Positions 43,228 through 51,488 of a stretch of DNA of 54,836 nt are shown here, piece after piece. The notes below the pieces were generated by a model. That model saw nothing but the letters and a program-made list of their open reading frames with translations, ran no database searches and was not told the origin of the DNA. Position numbers and translations under genes: made by a program. Source of the DNA: Streptomyces muensis (lineage in GTDB: Bacteria; Actinomycetota; Actinomycetes; Streptomycetales; Streptomycetaceae); the NCBI RefSeq assembly GCF_021474425.1, contig NZ_JAKEIP010000033.1, forward strand, positions 1-54,836, written 5' to 3'. The number at the start of each line of letters is the position of its first letter. Position 1 is the first letter of the stretch.

Positions 43228-43629
43228 ATGGACTACCCCCTGCTCGACGTGTTCTGGACCATGCTCTGGTTCTTCCTGTGGATCATGTGGCTGATGCTGC
43301 TGTTCCGCGTGGTCGCCGACATCTTCCGGGACGACGCGCTCGGCGGCTGGGGCAAGGCCGGCTGGACACTGACGGTGTGTGTGCTGCCGTTCCTGGGCAT
43401 CCTCGGCTACCTGGTCGCCCGCGGCCGGGGGATGGGCGAACGCGAGCTGAACCGGGCCCAGGACCGGGAACGGGCGTTCCGCGCCTACGTCCGGCAGGCC
43501 GCCGCACCGGAGCCGAGGACGCCGGGCACCAAGGCGGACGAGCTGGGCCGGCTGGCCGCGCTGCACGACCGGGGCGCCATCACCGACGCCGAGTACGAGC
43601 GGGCCAAGTCCAGGGTCCTGACGACCTGA
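43228..43629 (+). CDS. PLDc_N/SHOCT membrane protein, copy 1
   Basis: 133 residues. Two membrane spans separated by the FRDDALGGWGKAGW loop form a phospholipase D N-terminal-like (PLDc_N) domain, and the C-terminal about 30 residues form a SHOCT motif (ELGRLAALHDRGAITDAEYERAKSRVL). It is about 70 percent like the gene at 44383 by eye. Function unknown; SHOCT motifs often mediate oligomerisation. Confidence 0.85.
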   Translation: MDYPLLDVFWTMLWFFLWIMWLMLLFRVVADIFRDDALGGWGKAGWTLTVCVLPFLGILGYLVARGRGMGERELNRAQDRERAFRAYVRQAAAPEPRTPGTKADELGRLAALHDRGAITDAEYERAKSRVLTT

Positions 43630-43651
43630 CGAACCCGACGCGGAGGCGGAC

Positions 43652-44272
43652 GTGGACGGTCTGAATGTGCTGCCGCTGGCCGTGACCATGATGATCGGCC
43701 CGCAGATCATGTCGGCGATCATCTTCGTCACCGCCCCCCGGGCCGTCCGCGTCTCGCTCGGCTTCCTCCTCGGCGTCGCCGTCGCCGCCACCGTCGGCAC
43801 CGCCATCGCCTTCGGCCTCGCCTCGGCGTTCGACCTGGGCGACCCCGACGACGGCGGCTCCAGCGGCAGGATCATCCAGTACGTGCTGGTCGGCCTCCTG
43901 GCCGCGGGCGCCCTCAAGAACTGGATACGGCGGGAGACCATCCAGCCACCGAAGTGGCTGGGCACCCTGATGTCGGCGGACGCCAAGCGGGCCCTGAAGG
44001 TCGGGCTGCTCGTCATCCTGCTGATGCCGTCGGACATCGTCGTCATGCTGACGGTGGGCACCAACCTGGCCCAGGCGAACGCGAACTTCGCCGAGGCCCT
44101 GCCCTTCGTCGCGGCGACCGTGCTCATCGCCGCGCTGCCGCTGCTGTCCCTGCTGCTCTTCCACCACCGGGCGACGGCCGCCATGCCGCATGTGCGGGAC
44201 TGGATGAACACGCACAGCTGGCTGATCAACATCGTGGTCTGCGTGATCTTCATCGTGCTGATCCTCGTCTGA
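43652..44272 (+). CDS. GAP-family (Sap-like) membrane protein
   Basis: 206 residues with about six membrane spans in two repeats (PLAVTMMIGPQIMSAIIF; LVILLMPSDIVVMLTVGTNL). This agrees with the GAP family, related to the mycobacterial sulfolipid-addressing protein Sap. GTG start at 43652 behind GGAGG. It lies between two paralogous SHOCT genes, suggesting a local duplication around it. Confidence 0.7.
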   Translation: MDGLNVLPLAVTMMIGPQIMSAIIFVTAPRAVRVSLGFLLGVAVAATVGTAIAFGLASAFDLGDPDDGGSSGRIIQYVLVGLLAAGALKNWIRRETIQPPKWLGTLMSADAKRALKVGLLVILLMPSDIVVMLTVGTNLAQANANFAEALPFVAATVLIAALPLLSLLLFHHRATAAMPHVRDWMNTHSWLINIVVCVIFIVLILV

Positions 44273-44382
44273 CCGCCCACCCGCCGTGGGTGATGCCGTC
44301 CCGGGCCGACAGGCGCAGCGTGGAGAGCGTCAGGCTTCGAGTGCCGCCGTGGCCCCACGGCGGCCGGCATGTGGAGGAAACC

Positions 44383-44793
44383 GTGGACTATCCGCTGCTC
44401 AACGCGTTCCTGACCATGCTCTGGTTCTTCCTGTGGGTCATGTGGTTCGTGCTGCTGTTCCGGGTCATCGGCGACATCTTCCGGGACGACACCATGGGCG
44501 GCGGAGCCAAGGCGGGCTGGACGGTCTTCGTATGTCTGCTGCCGTACCTCGGCGTCTTCGTCTACCTGATCGCCCGCGGCCGCGGGATGGGCGAGCGCGA
44601 CGTGCGCCAGATGCAGCGGCAGGAGCAGGCGTTCCGCTCCTACGTCCAGGAGGCCGCCGCCGGCACCCCGGCCACCGGTGAGGCCCGCGCGACCCGCGTG
44701 GACGAACTGACCAGGCTCGCCGGGCTGCACGACCACGGCGACATCACCGACGCCGAGTACGAGCAGGCCAAGGCGAAGGTCCTCGCGGGCTGA
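44383..44793 (+). CDS. PLDc_N/SHOCT membrane protein, copy 2
   Basis: 136 residues, paralogue of the protein at 43228: same VDYPLL start, two spans, FRDDTMGGGAKAGW loop and C-terminal SHOCT (ELTRLAGLHDHGDITDAEYEQAKAKVL). GTG start with GGAGG 5 nt upstream. A perfect 10-bp hairpin (44343-44364) lies just before the ribosome site. Confidence 0.85.
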   Translation: MDYPLLNAFLTMLWFFLWVMWFVLLFRVIGDIFRDDTMGGGAKAGWTVFVCLLPYLGVFVYLIARGRGMGERDVRQMQRQEQAFRSYVQEAAAGTPATGEARATRVDELTRLAGLHDHGDITDAEYEQAKAKVLAG

Positions 44794-44845
44794 GTCCTCG
44801 CGGGCTGCGCGAAACCCGGCCGTCACCGCTGCGGAGCCGGCGCCC

Positions 44846-45043
44846 TCACTCCGGGAGCCGGCGGAACTCCGCCACGCGCAGCCCGAGCGACTGGAACCGG
44901 ACCAACAGGCCGTAGAGATGCGCCTCGTCGTCGACCGGGCCGTACAGCACGGTCTGGCTGGGGACGACGAACGTCTTCAACTCGGGGAACGCCGTGGTCA
45001 GCTCGTCCGACATCTCCCCGTCGACGCGGATCTCGTAGCGCAT
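44846..45043 (-). CDS. Small conserved hypothetical protein
   Basis: 65 residues starting MRYEIRVDGEMSDELTTAFP. Two strands and a helix with VLYGPVDDEAHLYGLLVRFQSLGLRVAEFR, which resembles a small ACT/ferredoxin-like fold found next to LuxR regulators in Streptomyces. It lies downstream of, and in the same direction as, the MalT-type regulator gene, 56 nt apart. Role unknown. Confidence 0.7.
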   Translation of the reverse strand: MRYEIRVDGEMSDELTTAFPELKTFVVPSQTVLYGPVDDEAHLYGLLVRFQSLGLRVAEFRRLPE

Positions 45044-45099
45044 GACCTCAATGCTGGGCGACCGGAGGCGCGGTGGCATCACCCGGGCGAGGTGACACG

Positions 45100-48012
45100 T
45101 CAGAGCAGTCCGAGGTCGCGGGCATGGCGGACGGCCTCGCCGCGCCGGGTGGCGGCGAGCTTGCGGTAGATGCTCTTCAGGTGCGTCTTCACCGTGTTGA
45201 CCGACAGATGCAGATCGGCGGCGATCTCCTCGGTGGACATCAGCTGGGCCAGCCGTTCGAGGACGTCCTGCTCCCGCGCGCTGAGCGGCTCCGGAGGCGG
45301 CGGCTGCGCGCGGTGCGGCGCGAGCGTGCCGGTCAGCCAGGTGTGTTCCCGGGCGAGCGCGGGCCGGCGCAGCAGCCGGCCGAGCCACGGCCCGGCCTCC
45401 AGGAACGGCCGTCTGAGCTGGTGCGGACGGGCCGCCGCCAGGGCCCGCAGCACCAGGCCCTCCGCGGCCGGGGAGTCACCCCTCGCCTCGAGGACCTGCG
45501 CACGGGTCAGCAGCAGCCACACGTCGACGGCCGGTCCCTGGTCCCGGGACTCGGGGAGCGCGTCGAGGATCCGCAGCGCCCGTTCACCGTCGCCCGCGGC
45601 CACCCGGGCCCGGGCCTCGGCCGCCCGGCTCTCCGGGCTGTGCAGCGGCTGTTCCTCGAAGACCTTCACCGCCGCCTTCGGATCGCCGTCCGCCAGATGC
45701 GCCGCCGCCGTGGCCATGGCGATACGGTCGCTCACCCACGGGGAGGGCTCGGCGGAGCCCAGGGGCTGCCGCGTCATGTCGTCGAGAGCCGACAGCGCCG
45801 CCCGGGGGTCGCCCCTGGCCACCAGCATCCGGGAGCGCAGGATCGCCAGCTCCACGGCCATCAGGGGATCGCGGGAGGCGGCGGACGTGGCGGCCGCCTC
45901 GTCGAGATGGTCCTGGGCCGCCGTCAGGTCGTCGCGGTCCACGGCGACCGCGGCCAGCACCAGCTGGGGCATCCCGGTGCGGTACGCCACCGGCAGCCCC
46001 GAACGCTCCGCCTCGGCGACCGCCCCCCGGGCATGTGCCTCGGCCTGACCGGGCCGGCCGTGCAGGAAGTCGATCAGCGCCAGCCGGCCCAGGGCGTGTT
46101 GCGAAAGTCCCGTCGTCCGCCCGGAGGGCGGGCCGGGCGGCGTCATGGGGGTCCCCCCGCGCGAGGTTGTTCGAGCGTGGGGGAGCGTGCTCTCAGCGTG
46201 CCGGGCGGAAGCCCTCGTACTGCTTGTACGTGGGCTTTCGTCCGGTGCGGCGAGAGTGCGGGCCAGGCGTCGCCCGGCAGGCGGGACTTTCGCAACACGC
46301 CCTGGCGCCTCGTGCCGGGGGAACGCCGTCGAGAGCCCCTCGGCGGCGGCGTCGACGGCGGCGGACAGTGTGCCGCGCGCGGCGTCGAAGCGGCCTGCCC
46401 ACAGTTGGGCCGAACCGAGGTCGGTGAGCATCAGGGCCGTCAGCTCCGGGCTGCGCTCCAGCCGGTCGGCGGGCAGGGCCTGTTCCGCCTCGGCGGCGTC
46501 CCGCGCCGCCGTCTCGGCCAGGTCCGCCGAGCCCACCACCCGGGCGGCCAGCACCCGCAGCACCGCACAGCTCAGCCGCGTCGCCGCGGCGTCGTCGGTG
46601 CTGTCGGCGCCGAGGTCCGGCAGGTTCTCCTCCGCGCGCCGCAGATACGTGACACCCCGGTCTACGTCGTGGTGGGCCAGCTCGCGCGCCGCGCGCACCA
46701 GGTCGGGCGCGGGACCGGACGCCTCCGGTGCCATCCCGGCGAACAGCGCGTCCAGCCGCTCGGCCGCCAGCCCGGTCAGCAGCCGGCCGATCGCCAGCTG
46801 GCCGACGAGCTCGGTGGCGGCCAGCTCCCAGTCACCTGCGTCCGCCGCATGCCGCAGCGCCTCGTCGAGCAGCCCCGCCCGGCTCAGCCACTCGGCGGCC
46901 CTGCGGTGCAGCTCCGGCTCCAGGCCCGGGTGGCGCACCCGCAGACGCACCCGGAGGATCTCGGCGAAGAGCGAGTGCAGCCGGTACCACGAGTGCCCGA
47001 GGGGCTCGACGAACGCGTTCGCGCGCTGCAGCGTCTCCAGGACCGGCTCGGCGTCGTCCCGTCCGGTGAGGGCGTTGGTCAGGTCGGGGTGGGTCCTCTC
47101 CAGGATGCTGGTGCGCAGCAGCAGGTCCTGGGTCTCGGCGGGCTGGGCGCGCAGCACCTCGCCCAGGAGGAAGTCGGCCACCGTGCTGTGCCCGGCCTCG
47201 AAGTCGTCCAGGAAGCTCTCCGGGTCGTCGGCCCGCTGCGCGGCCAGGGCGCACAGCCGCAGCCCCGCCGCCCAGCCCTCGGTGCGTTCGGTCAGTGCCC
47301 GCGCGGCCTCGGCCGACAGCGGCAGCCCGTGCCGGTCGACCAGGGCCGCCGTCTCCTCGGCGCGGAAGGCCAGGTCGTCGGCGCGGATGTCGACGAGTTC
47401 CCCGGCGGCCCGGTAGCGGTACAGCGGCAGCAGCGGCTCGGTGCGGCTGATGACCACCAGGCGCAGTCCGTCACCGGCGTGCCGGAGCACGAACTGCAGC
47501 TCGTCGGCGACCGCGGCGGATTCGGCGACCCGGTCGAACTCGTCCAGGACGAGGATCACCCGGCTGTCCCGTTCGTTCAGCCAGGCCGCGAGCCGGGCCA
47601 GCAGCGAGTGGTCCACCTCGCCGGGCCGGGCCGGACCGCGGATGTGCTCGGGCAGGGCGATCCCGTGGTGCCGCAGCGCGTGCAGGACGTACGACCAGAA
47701 GACACCGGGCGCGCTGTCCTGCGGCTCCACGGTCAGCCAGGCGACGGCCCCCGGTGCGCGGGCCGTGACCCAGTCGGCGACCAGCAGCGTCTTGCCCGCC
47801 CCCGCGGGCCCGTCGACCAGGGTCAGCGGCCGGCCCGCCCCCTCGTCCAACTGCTCGACGAGCCGCTCCCTGCGGACGAACGTCCCCGGCACGCTCGGCA
47901 CGGTCAGCCGGGCGGCGAGCACCGGGTCACCGCCCGGAGTCACCCCCGCCCCGACGGAACGCCCGTCACGCCCGTCACGCCCCTCACGGCTGCCCGAGCG
48001 GTACACCACCAC
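45100..48012 (-). CDS. LuxR-family MalT-type regulator with in-frame insertion
   Basis: 970 residues. An N-terminal STAND ATPase has Walker A GPAGAGKT (about 68-75) and Walker B VILVLDEFD. A central TPR-like helical region follows, and the C-terminal LuxR helix-turn-helix is complete (LSAREQDVLERLAQLMSTEEIAADLHLSVNTVKTHL). Residues about 570-641 do not fit: they are a Pro/Arg/Ser/Thr-rich stretch that splits an ancestral FPRHEA-LGRLALIDF. They are encoded by a palindromic element (46089-46305), which adds 71 residues without a frameshift. The GTG start at 48012 follows GAGGAT. The protein may still work, since the insert lies in the helical repeats. Confidence 0.88.
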   Translation of the reverse strand: MVVYRSGSREGRDGRDGRSVGAGVTPGGDPVLAARLTVPSVPGTFVRRERLVEQLDEGAGRPLTLVDGPAGAGKTLLVADWVTARAPGAVAWLTVEPQDSAPGVFWSYVLHALRHHGIALPEHIRGPARPGEVDHSLLARLAAWLNERDSRVILVLDEFDRVAESAAVADELQFVLRHAGDGLRLVVISRTEPLLPLYRYRAAGELVDIRADDLAFRAEETAALVDRHGLPLSAEAARALTERTEGWAAGLRLCALAAQRADDPESFLDDFEAGHSTVADFLLGEVLRAQPAETQDLLLRTSILERTHPDLTNALTGRDDAEPVLETLQRANAFVEPLGHSWYRLHSLFAEILRVRLRVRHPGLEPELHRRAAEWLSRAGLLDEALRHAADAGDWELAATELVGQLAIGRLLTGLAAERLDALFAGMAPEASGPAPDLVRAARELAHHDVDRGVTYLRRAEENLPDLGADSTDDAAATRLSCAVLRVLAARVVGSADLAETAARDAAEAEQALPADRLERSPELTALMLTDLGSAQLWAGRFDAARGTLSAAVDAAAEGLSTAFPRHEAPGRVAKVPPAGRRLARTLAAPDESPRTSSTRASARHAESTLPHARTTSRGGTPMTPPGPPSGRTTGLSQHALGRLALIDFLHGRPGQAEAHARGAVAEAERSGLPVAYRTGMPQLVLAAVAVDRDDLTAAQDHLDEAAATSAASRDPLMAVELAILRSRMLVARGDPRAALSALDDMTRQPLGSAEPSPWVSDRIAMATAAAHLADGDPKAAVKVFEEQPLHSPESRAAEARARVAAGDGERALRILDALPESRDQGPAVDVWLLLTRAQVLEARGDSPAAEGLVLRALAAARPHQLRRPFLEAGPWLGRLLRRPALAREHTWLTGTLAPHRAQPPPPEPLSAREQDVLERLAQLMSTEEIAADLHLSVNTVKTHLKSIYRKLAATRRGEAVRHARDLGLL
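46089..46305. mobile_element. MITE-like palindromic element inside the LuxR gene
   Basis: A perfect 24-bp terminal inverted repeat: CCAGGGCGTGTTGCGAAAGT plus CCCG at 46089-46112, with the complement at 46282-46305. The inside contains foldback segments (CTCGTACtgcttGTACGTG) and a run GGGGGTCCCCCC common in streptomycete repeats. There is no ORF. It adds about 213 bp (71 codons) to the host gene. Confidence 0.7.
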
Positions 48013-48076
48013 GTTCCGATCCTCGCCCCGGCCCGAACCACCCGCAACCGGCGCCCTGGGGCAGCGGGGCGCGGCC

Positions 48077-48520
48077 CTAGACCTCCACGCCCAGCATCCG
48101 CCGCAGCAGATCCCGCAGAGTCAGTCGCTGTTCCTCCGACAGCCCGGCCAGGGGCTCCCGGGCGAAGCGGAGGGAGTCGCGCAGGCTGCGGGCGACCTGG
48201 CGGCCGTCGTCCGTCGCCGCCGCCAGCTTCACCCGGCGGTCGGCCGGGTCCGGGCGCCGCTCCACCAGGCCCCGGCTCTCCAGGCGGTCCACGATGCCGG
48301 TCACGTTCGACGGCTCGCAGCGCAGCCGCTGGGCCAGCTTCCGCATCGGCAGCGGCTCCAGCGACAGCAGGCTGAGCAGCCGCGCCTGCGCACCGGTGAG
48401 CGCGTGCTCGGCGGCGGCCTCCTCGTACTCCTCGTGGTAGCGGGCCACGACGGAGCCGATGAGGTCGACGACCTCGAGGGTCAGCTCATCGGGGCGGCGG
48501 GTCTTGGGTGGAGTGGCCAT
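48077..48520 (-). CDS. MarR-family regulator
   Basis: 147 residues with a MarR winged helix: LTGAQARLLSLL, LAQRLRCEPSNVTGIVDRLESRGLVERRPDPADRRVKLAAAT. The wing DxRxK pattern (PADRRVKL) is intact. Its only Cys lies in the recognition helix, not in the N-terminal site used by OhrR, so it is not an OhrR sensor despite the nearby ohr gene. It is divergent from an oxidoreductase gene, and the dyad in between is its likely operator. Confidence 0.9.
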   Translation of the reverse strand: MATPPKTRRPDELTLEVVDLIGSVVARYHEEYEEAAAEHALTGAQARLLSLLSLEPLPMRKLAQRLRCEPSNVTGIVDRLESRGLVERRPDPADRRVKLAAATDDGRQVARSLRDSLRFAREPLAGLSEEQRLTLRDLLRRMLGVEV

Positions 48521-48538
48521 GCTCTCAGCGTACCCCCG

Positions 48539-48592
48539 TTACTTGACATCATGAAATATTCAGGAGCATGGTTGTTTCAGATGCTGAAGTAA
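48539..48592. promoter_or_regulatory. Divergent MarR operator region
   Basis: TTACTTGACATCATGAAA (48539-48556) and TTTCAGATGCTGAAGTAA (48575-48592) form an imperfect 18-bp inverted repeat 18 bp apart, in an AT-rich patch in otherwise GC-rich DNA. TTGACA is also a -35 candidate for the plus-strand gene. It lies between the MarR gene and its divergent oxidoreductase gene. Confidence 0.65.
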
Positions 48593-48611
48593 ATTCTGGA
48601 AAGGCGCACTG

Positions 48612-49610
48612 ATGACCAACCGCGAATGGCACCTCCTCTCCCGCCCCGTCGGCTGGCCCAAGGACGAGGACTTCGCCCTGGTCGAGACCGAGGTGCCCGC
48701 GCCCGGTGAGGGCCAGGTGCTCGTACGCAACAAGTACCTCTCCGTCGACCCCTACATGCGCGGCCGCATGTCGTCGGCCAAGTCCTACGTCGCCCCCTTC
48801 GAGCTCGGCAAGGTCATGCAGGGCGGGGCCGTAGGCGAGGTCGTCGCCTCCAACGCCGAGGGCATCGCCGTCGGCGACCACGTCCTGCACTTCTTCGGCT
48901 GGCGCGAGTACGCCGCCGTGGACGCGAAGAACGCCGTCAAGGTCGACCCCGACGCCGCGCCCCTGTCCACCTACCTCGGCGTCCTCGGCATGACCGGCCT
49001 CACCGCCTACGCCGGCCTGCTGCGGGTCGGCGCCTTCAAGGAGGGTGACGCGGTCTTCGTCTCGGGCGCGGCGGGTGCCGTCGGCAGCCAGGTCGGCCAG
49101 ATCGCCAGGCTCAAGGGCGCCTCCCGGGTCATCGGCTCGGCCGGCTCGGACGAAAAGGTCAAGCTCCTCGTCGAGGAGTACGGCTTCGACGCCGCGTTCA
49201 ACTACAAGAACGGCCCGGTCTGGGAGCAGCTCAAGGAGGCCGCCCCCGACGGCATCGACGTCTACTTCGACAACGTCGGCGGTGAGCACCTGGAGGCCGC
49301 CATCGGCGCGCTCAACCTCCGGGGCCGTGCCGTGATCTGCGGCATGATCTCCCAGTACAACTCGACCGAGCCGACCCCCGGCCCGCGCAACATGGTCAAG
49401 ATCCTCCAGAACCGCCTCCGCGTCGAGGGCGTCCTGGTCGGCGACCACTACGACCTCCAGCCGCAGTTCGTCTCCGAGGTCGGTCCGTGGGTGGCCGCCG
49501 GTGAGCTGAAGTACCGCGAGACGGTCGTCGAGGGCATCGAGAACAACCTGGAGGCGTTCCTCGGGGTCCTGCGCGGCGACAACACCGGAAAGATGATCGT
49601 CAAGCTGTAG
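48612..49610 (+). CDS. NADP-dependent medium-chain oxidoreductase (CurA/PTGR-like)
   Basis: 332 residues without zinc ligands: double-bond reductase branch of MDR. Signature features are SVDPYMRGRMSSAKSYV near residue 40-56, GAAGAVGSQVGQIARLKG (dinucleotide motif, about 151) and YFDNVGGEHLEAAI. Relatives reduce alpha,beta-unsaturated ketones and quinones with NADPH. It is divergent from the MarR gene and so is probably induced by an electrophilic compound. Confidence 0.88.
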   Translation: MTNREWHLLSRPVGWPKDEDFALVETEVPAPGEGQVLVRNKYLSVDPYMRGRMSSAKSYVAPFELGKVMQGGAVGEVVASNAEGIAVGDHVLHFFGWREYAAVDAKNAVKVDPDAAPLSTYLGVLGMTGLTAYAGLLRVGAFKEGDAVFVSGAAGAVGSQVGQIARLKGASRVIGSAGSDEKVKLLVEEYGFDAAFNYKNGPVWEQLKEAAPDGIDVYFDNVGGEHLEAAIGALNLRGRAVICGMISQYNSTEPTPGPRNMVKILQNRLRVEGVLVGDHYDLQPQFVSEVGPWVAAGELKYRETVVEGIENNLEAFLGVLRGDNTGKMIVKL

Positions 49611-49716
49611 GCACCCACCAGCTCTGGTGCTGTATTTCCGGCATGCGGTAACTTCTTTCCGAAATCTGTCGCGATCGTGGGCGCGAGTCGCGACGGACCG
49701 AGGAGGAAGACACCGC

Positions 49717-50136
49717 ATGTCCATCCAGCAGTCCGACGTCCTGTACACCGCCGTCGCCACCGCCGAGAACGGCCGCGACGGCCGGGTCGCCACCGACGAC
49801 GGCAAGCTCGACGTCGTAGTGAACCCGCCCAAGGAGATGGGCGGCAGCGGCGCCGGCACCAACCCGGAGCAGCTGTTCGCGGCCGGCTACAGCGCCTGCT
49901 TCCAGGGCGCCCTCGGCGTCGTCGCCCGCCAGGAGCAGGCCGACATCTCCGGCTCGACCGTCACCGCCAAGGTCGGCATCGGCAAGAACGAGGACGGCTT
50001 CGGCATCATCGTCGAGATCTCCGCCGACCTCCCGAAAGTCGACGCCGCGACCGCCAAGGCCCTCCTTGAGAAGGCCCACCAGGTCTGCCCGTACTCGAAG
50101 GCGACCCGCGGCAACATCACCGTGACGCTCGTCTGA
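49717..50136 (+). CDS. ohr: Organic hydroperoxide resistance protein (Ohr)
   Basis: 139 residues, usual Ohr length. The two redox cysteines lie in YSACFQGAL and VCPYSKATRGN; the catalytic Arg/Glu environment (NPEQLFAAGY) is intact. Ohr reduces organic hydroperoxides with lipoyl thiols. ATG at 49717 with AGGAGG upstream. The 106-bp gap before it should hold its promoter. Confidence 0.92.
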   Translation: MSIQQSDVLYTAVATAENGRDGRVATDDGKLDVVVNPPKEMGGSGAGTNPEQLFAAGYSACFQGALGVVARQEQADISGSTVTAKVGIGKNEDGFGIIVEISADLPKVDAATAKALLEKAHQVCPYSKATRGNITVTLV

Positions 50137-50155
50137 CACGCTCGTTGCACCGGCG

Positions 50156-50188
50156 GAGGCCGCACCCTTGGACGTAGGGTGCGGCCTC
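50156..50188. terminator. Terminator after ohr
   Basis: Perfect 12-bp stem, GAGGCCGCACCC (50156-50167) with GGGTGCGGCCTC (50177-50188), loop 9 nt, 20 nt after the ohr stop. Confidence 0.85.
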
Positions 50189-50210
50189 ATCGGCGGTGGG
50201 CGCGACGTCC

Positions 50211-50269
50211 TAGGGGCGCGGGGCTGTACTGATATGCGGCTCCGCCGCGCGGGCGCGACCAGCCCCCAC
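50211..50269. repeat. Longer variant of the intergenic repeat
   Basis: Begins TAGGGGCGCGGGG and ends GGCGCGACCAGCCCCCAC, as in the 31-bp copies at 7742 and 23041, but with about 28 extra bases in the middle (GCGGCTCCGCCGC foldback). Related members of one streptomycete repeat family. Confidence 0.7.
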
Positions 50270-50327
50270 CGGGCCGCACCCGCGATACGACCGAACCCCC
50301 CGAGCTATTAGGCGCACGCACCGGGCA

Positions 50328-51479
50328 TCACCCCGCGAGCGCCGCCGAATGCACCGCCCGCACAAACCGCCCGTTCTCCGGAGCAGCCCCACCAGGAAAC
50401 GCACACCGACGCCGGGTGTACCCATAAGCCAGCCCAGCGCGGGGATCCGCAAACGCCTGCGACCCCCCAGCCCCACTGTGCCCGAACGCACCGGCACCCA
50501 GGAACGGATACCACGTGTCAGCCGTAGCCTGAAAACCCAGCCCGTACGACTTGTGCGCCCGCGCCACCAGGTCGTACCCGGTCGAATGGATCTGCCCGAC
50601 CTCCGCGACCGTGTCCGGCTTCAGCAGCGGCGGCCGCTCGCCCAGCTCACTGATCGCCGCCGCGTACATCCCGGCCAGCCCCCGCGCGGACGCGACCCCG
50701 CCCGCCGACGCCGGCCCGCTCGCGCGCACGGCACGGGAGTTGGCGTAGTCCACCAGCTCACCCGGATCCGGCACATGCGTGTTGAACGCGATCGACGACA
50801 GGGTGTGCGGCCCCTGCGGCACCGAGTCCAGCACCGCCTGCTGCTCCGGCGTCGGCGCCATCGGCTGCACCGAGCGGAAGCGCGGCTCCAGCTCCTCGGG
50901 CAGCCCGAGGTGGAAGTCCAGGCCGTACGGCGCCCGCACCCGCTCCTCGTACAGCTCCTGGAGCGTACGGCCGGTGGCACGCCGTACGACCTCACCCGTC
51001 AGTGCGCCGATGACGAGCGCGTGATAGCCGAAGGCCGTGCCGGGGCGCCAGAACGGCCGCTGGTCGGCGAGGCGTTCGGCAATCGCGCGGTCGTCGGCCA
51101 GCTCGTCCCGGGTGAAGCCGGCGTCGAGCCCGACCAGCCCGGCCCGGTGCGAGAGCAGCTCGCGCAGGGTCACCCCGGCCTTGCCCTCGGCGCCGAACTC
51201 CGGCCAGTAGTACGTCACCTTGCGGTCCGGTTCTAGCGTGCCGTCCTGGATCAGGAGCGCGACCACCAGATGGGCGGCGCCCTTGGTGGAGGAGAACACG
51301 CCGTAGAGCGAGTCGGCCTCGCAGCCGTCGCCGGCCCACAGGTCGACGACCTTCCGGCCCTGCACATAGGCGCACAACTGGCCCTCGTAGTCGGGCAGTT
51401 CACCTGCCACGAACGCGGCGAACTCCTCCCGTACCGCCTCGAAGCCGTCCGCCACGCTGCCGTGGATCCGCTGCGTCAT
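50328..51479 (-). CDS. Beta-lactamase-fold serine hydrolase (class C/EstB-like)
   Basis: 383 residues with SxxK motif SSTK (nucleophile Ser, about residue 68), a Tyr motif in FGYHALVIG and a late HSGAGG in place of KTG. This is the esterase-type branch of the family. No signal peptide, so it is cytosolic and acts as an esterase rather than a beta-lactamase. The ATG is at 51479, 9 nt after the stop of the carboxypeptidase remnant. Confidence 0.85.
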   Translation of the reverse strand: MTQRIHGSVADGFEAVREEFAAFVAGELPDYEGQLCAYVQGRKVVDLWAGDGCEADSLYGVFSSTKGAAHLVVALLIQDGTLEPDRKVTYYWPEFGAEGKAGVTLRELLSHRAGLVGLDAGFTRDELADDRAIAERLADQRPFWRPGTAFGYHALVIGALTGEVVRRATGRTLQELYEERVRAPYGLDFHLGLPEELEPRFRSVQPMAPTPEQQAVLDSVPQGPHTLSSIAFNTHVPDPGELVDYANSRAVRASGPASAGGVASARGLAGMYAAAISELGERPPLLKPDTVAEVGQIHSTGYDLVARAHKSYGLGFQATADTWYPFLGAGAFGHSGAGGSQAFADPRAGLAYGYTRRRCAFPGGAAPENGRFVRAVHSAALAG

Positions 51480-51488
51480 CCGCTCTCC

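Noticed and set aside
44343..44364. Hairpin before the second SHOCT gene as a terminator
   Set aside because: It lies just upstream of the ribosome site within a same-direction gene group; a terminator there is unlikely, so it is only noted with the gene.
48077..48520. MarR gene as OhrR, partner of ohr
   Set aside because: The peroxide-sensing N-terminal cysteine is absent and ohr is not divergent from it; an oxidoreductase gene lies between.
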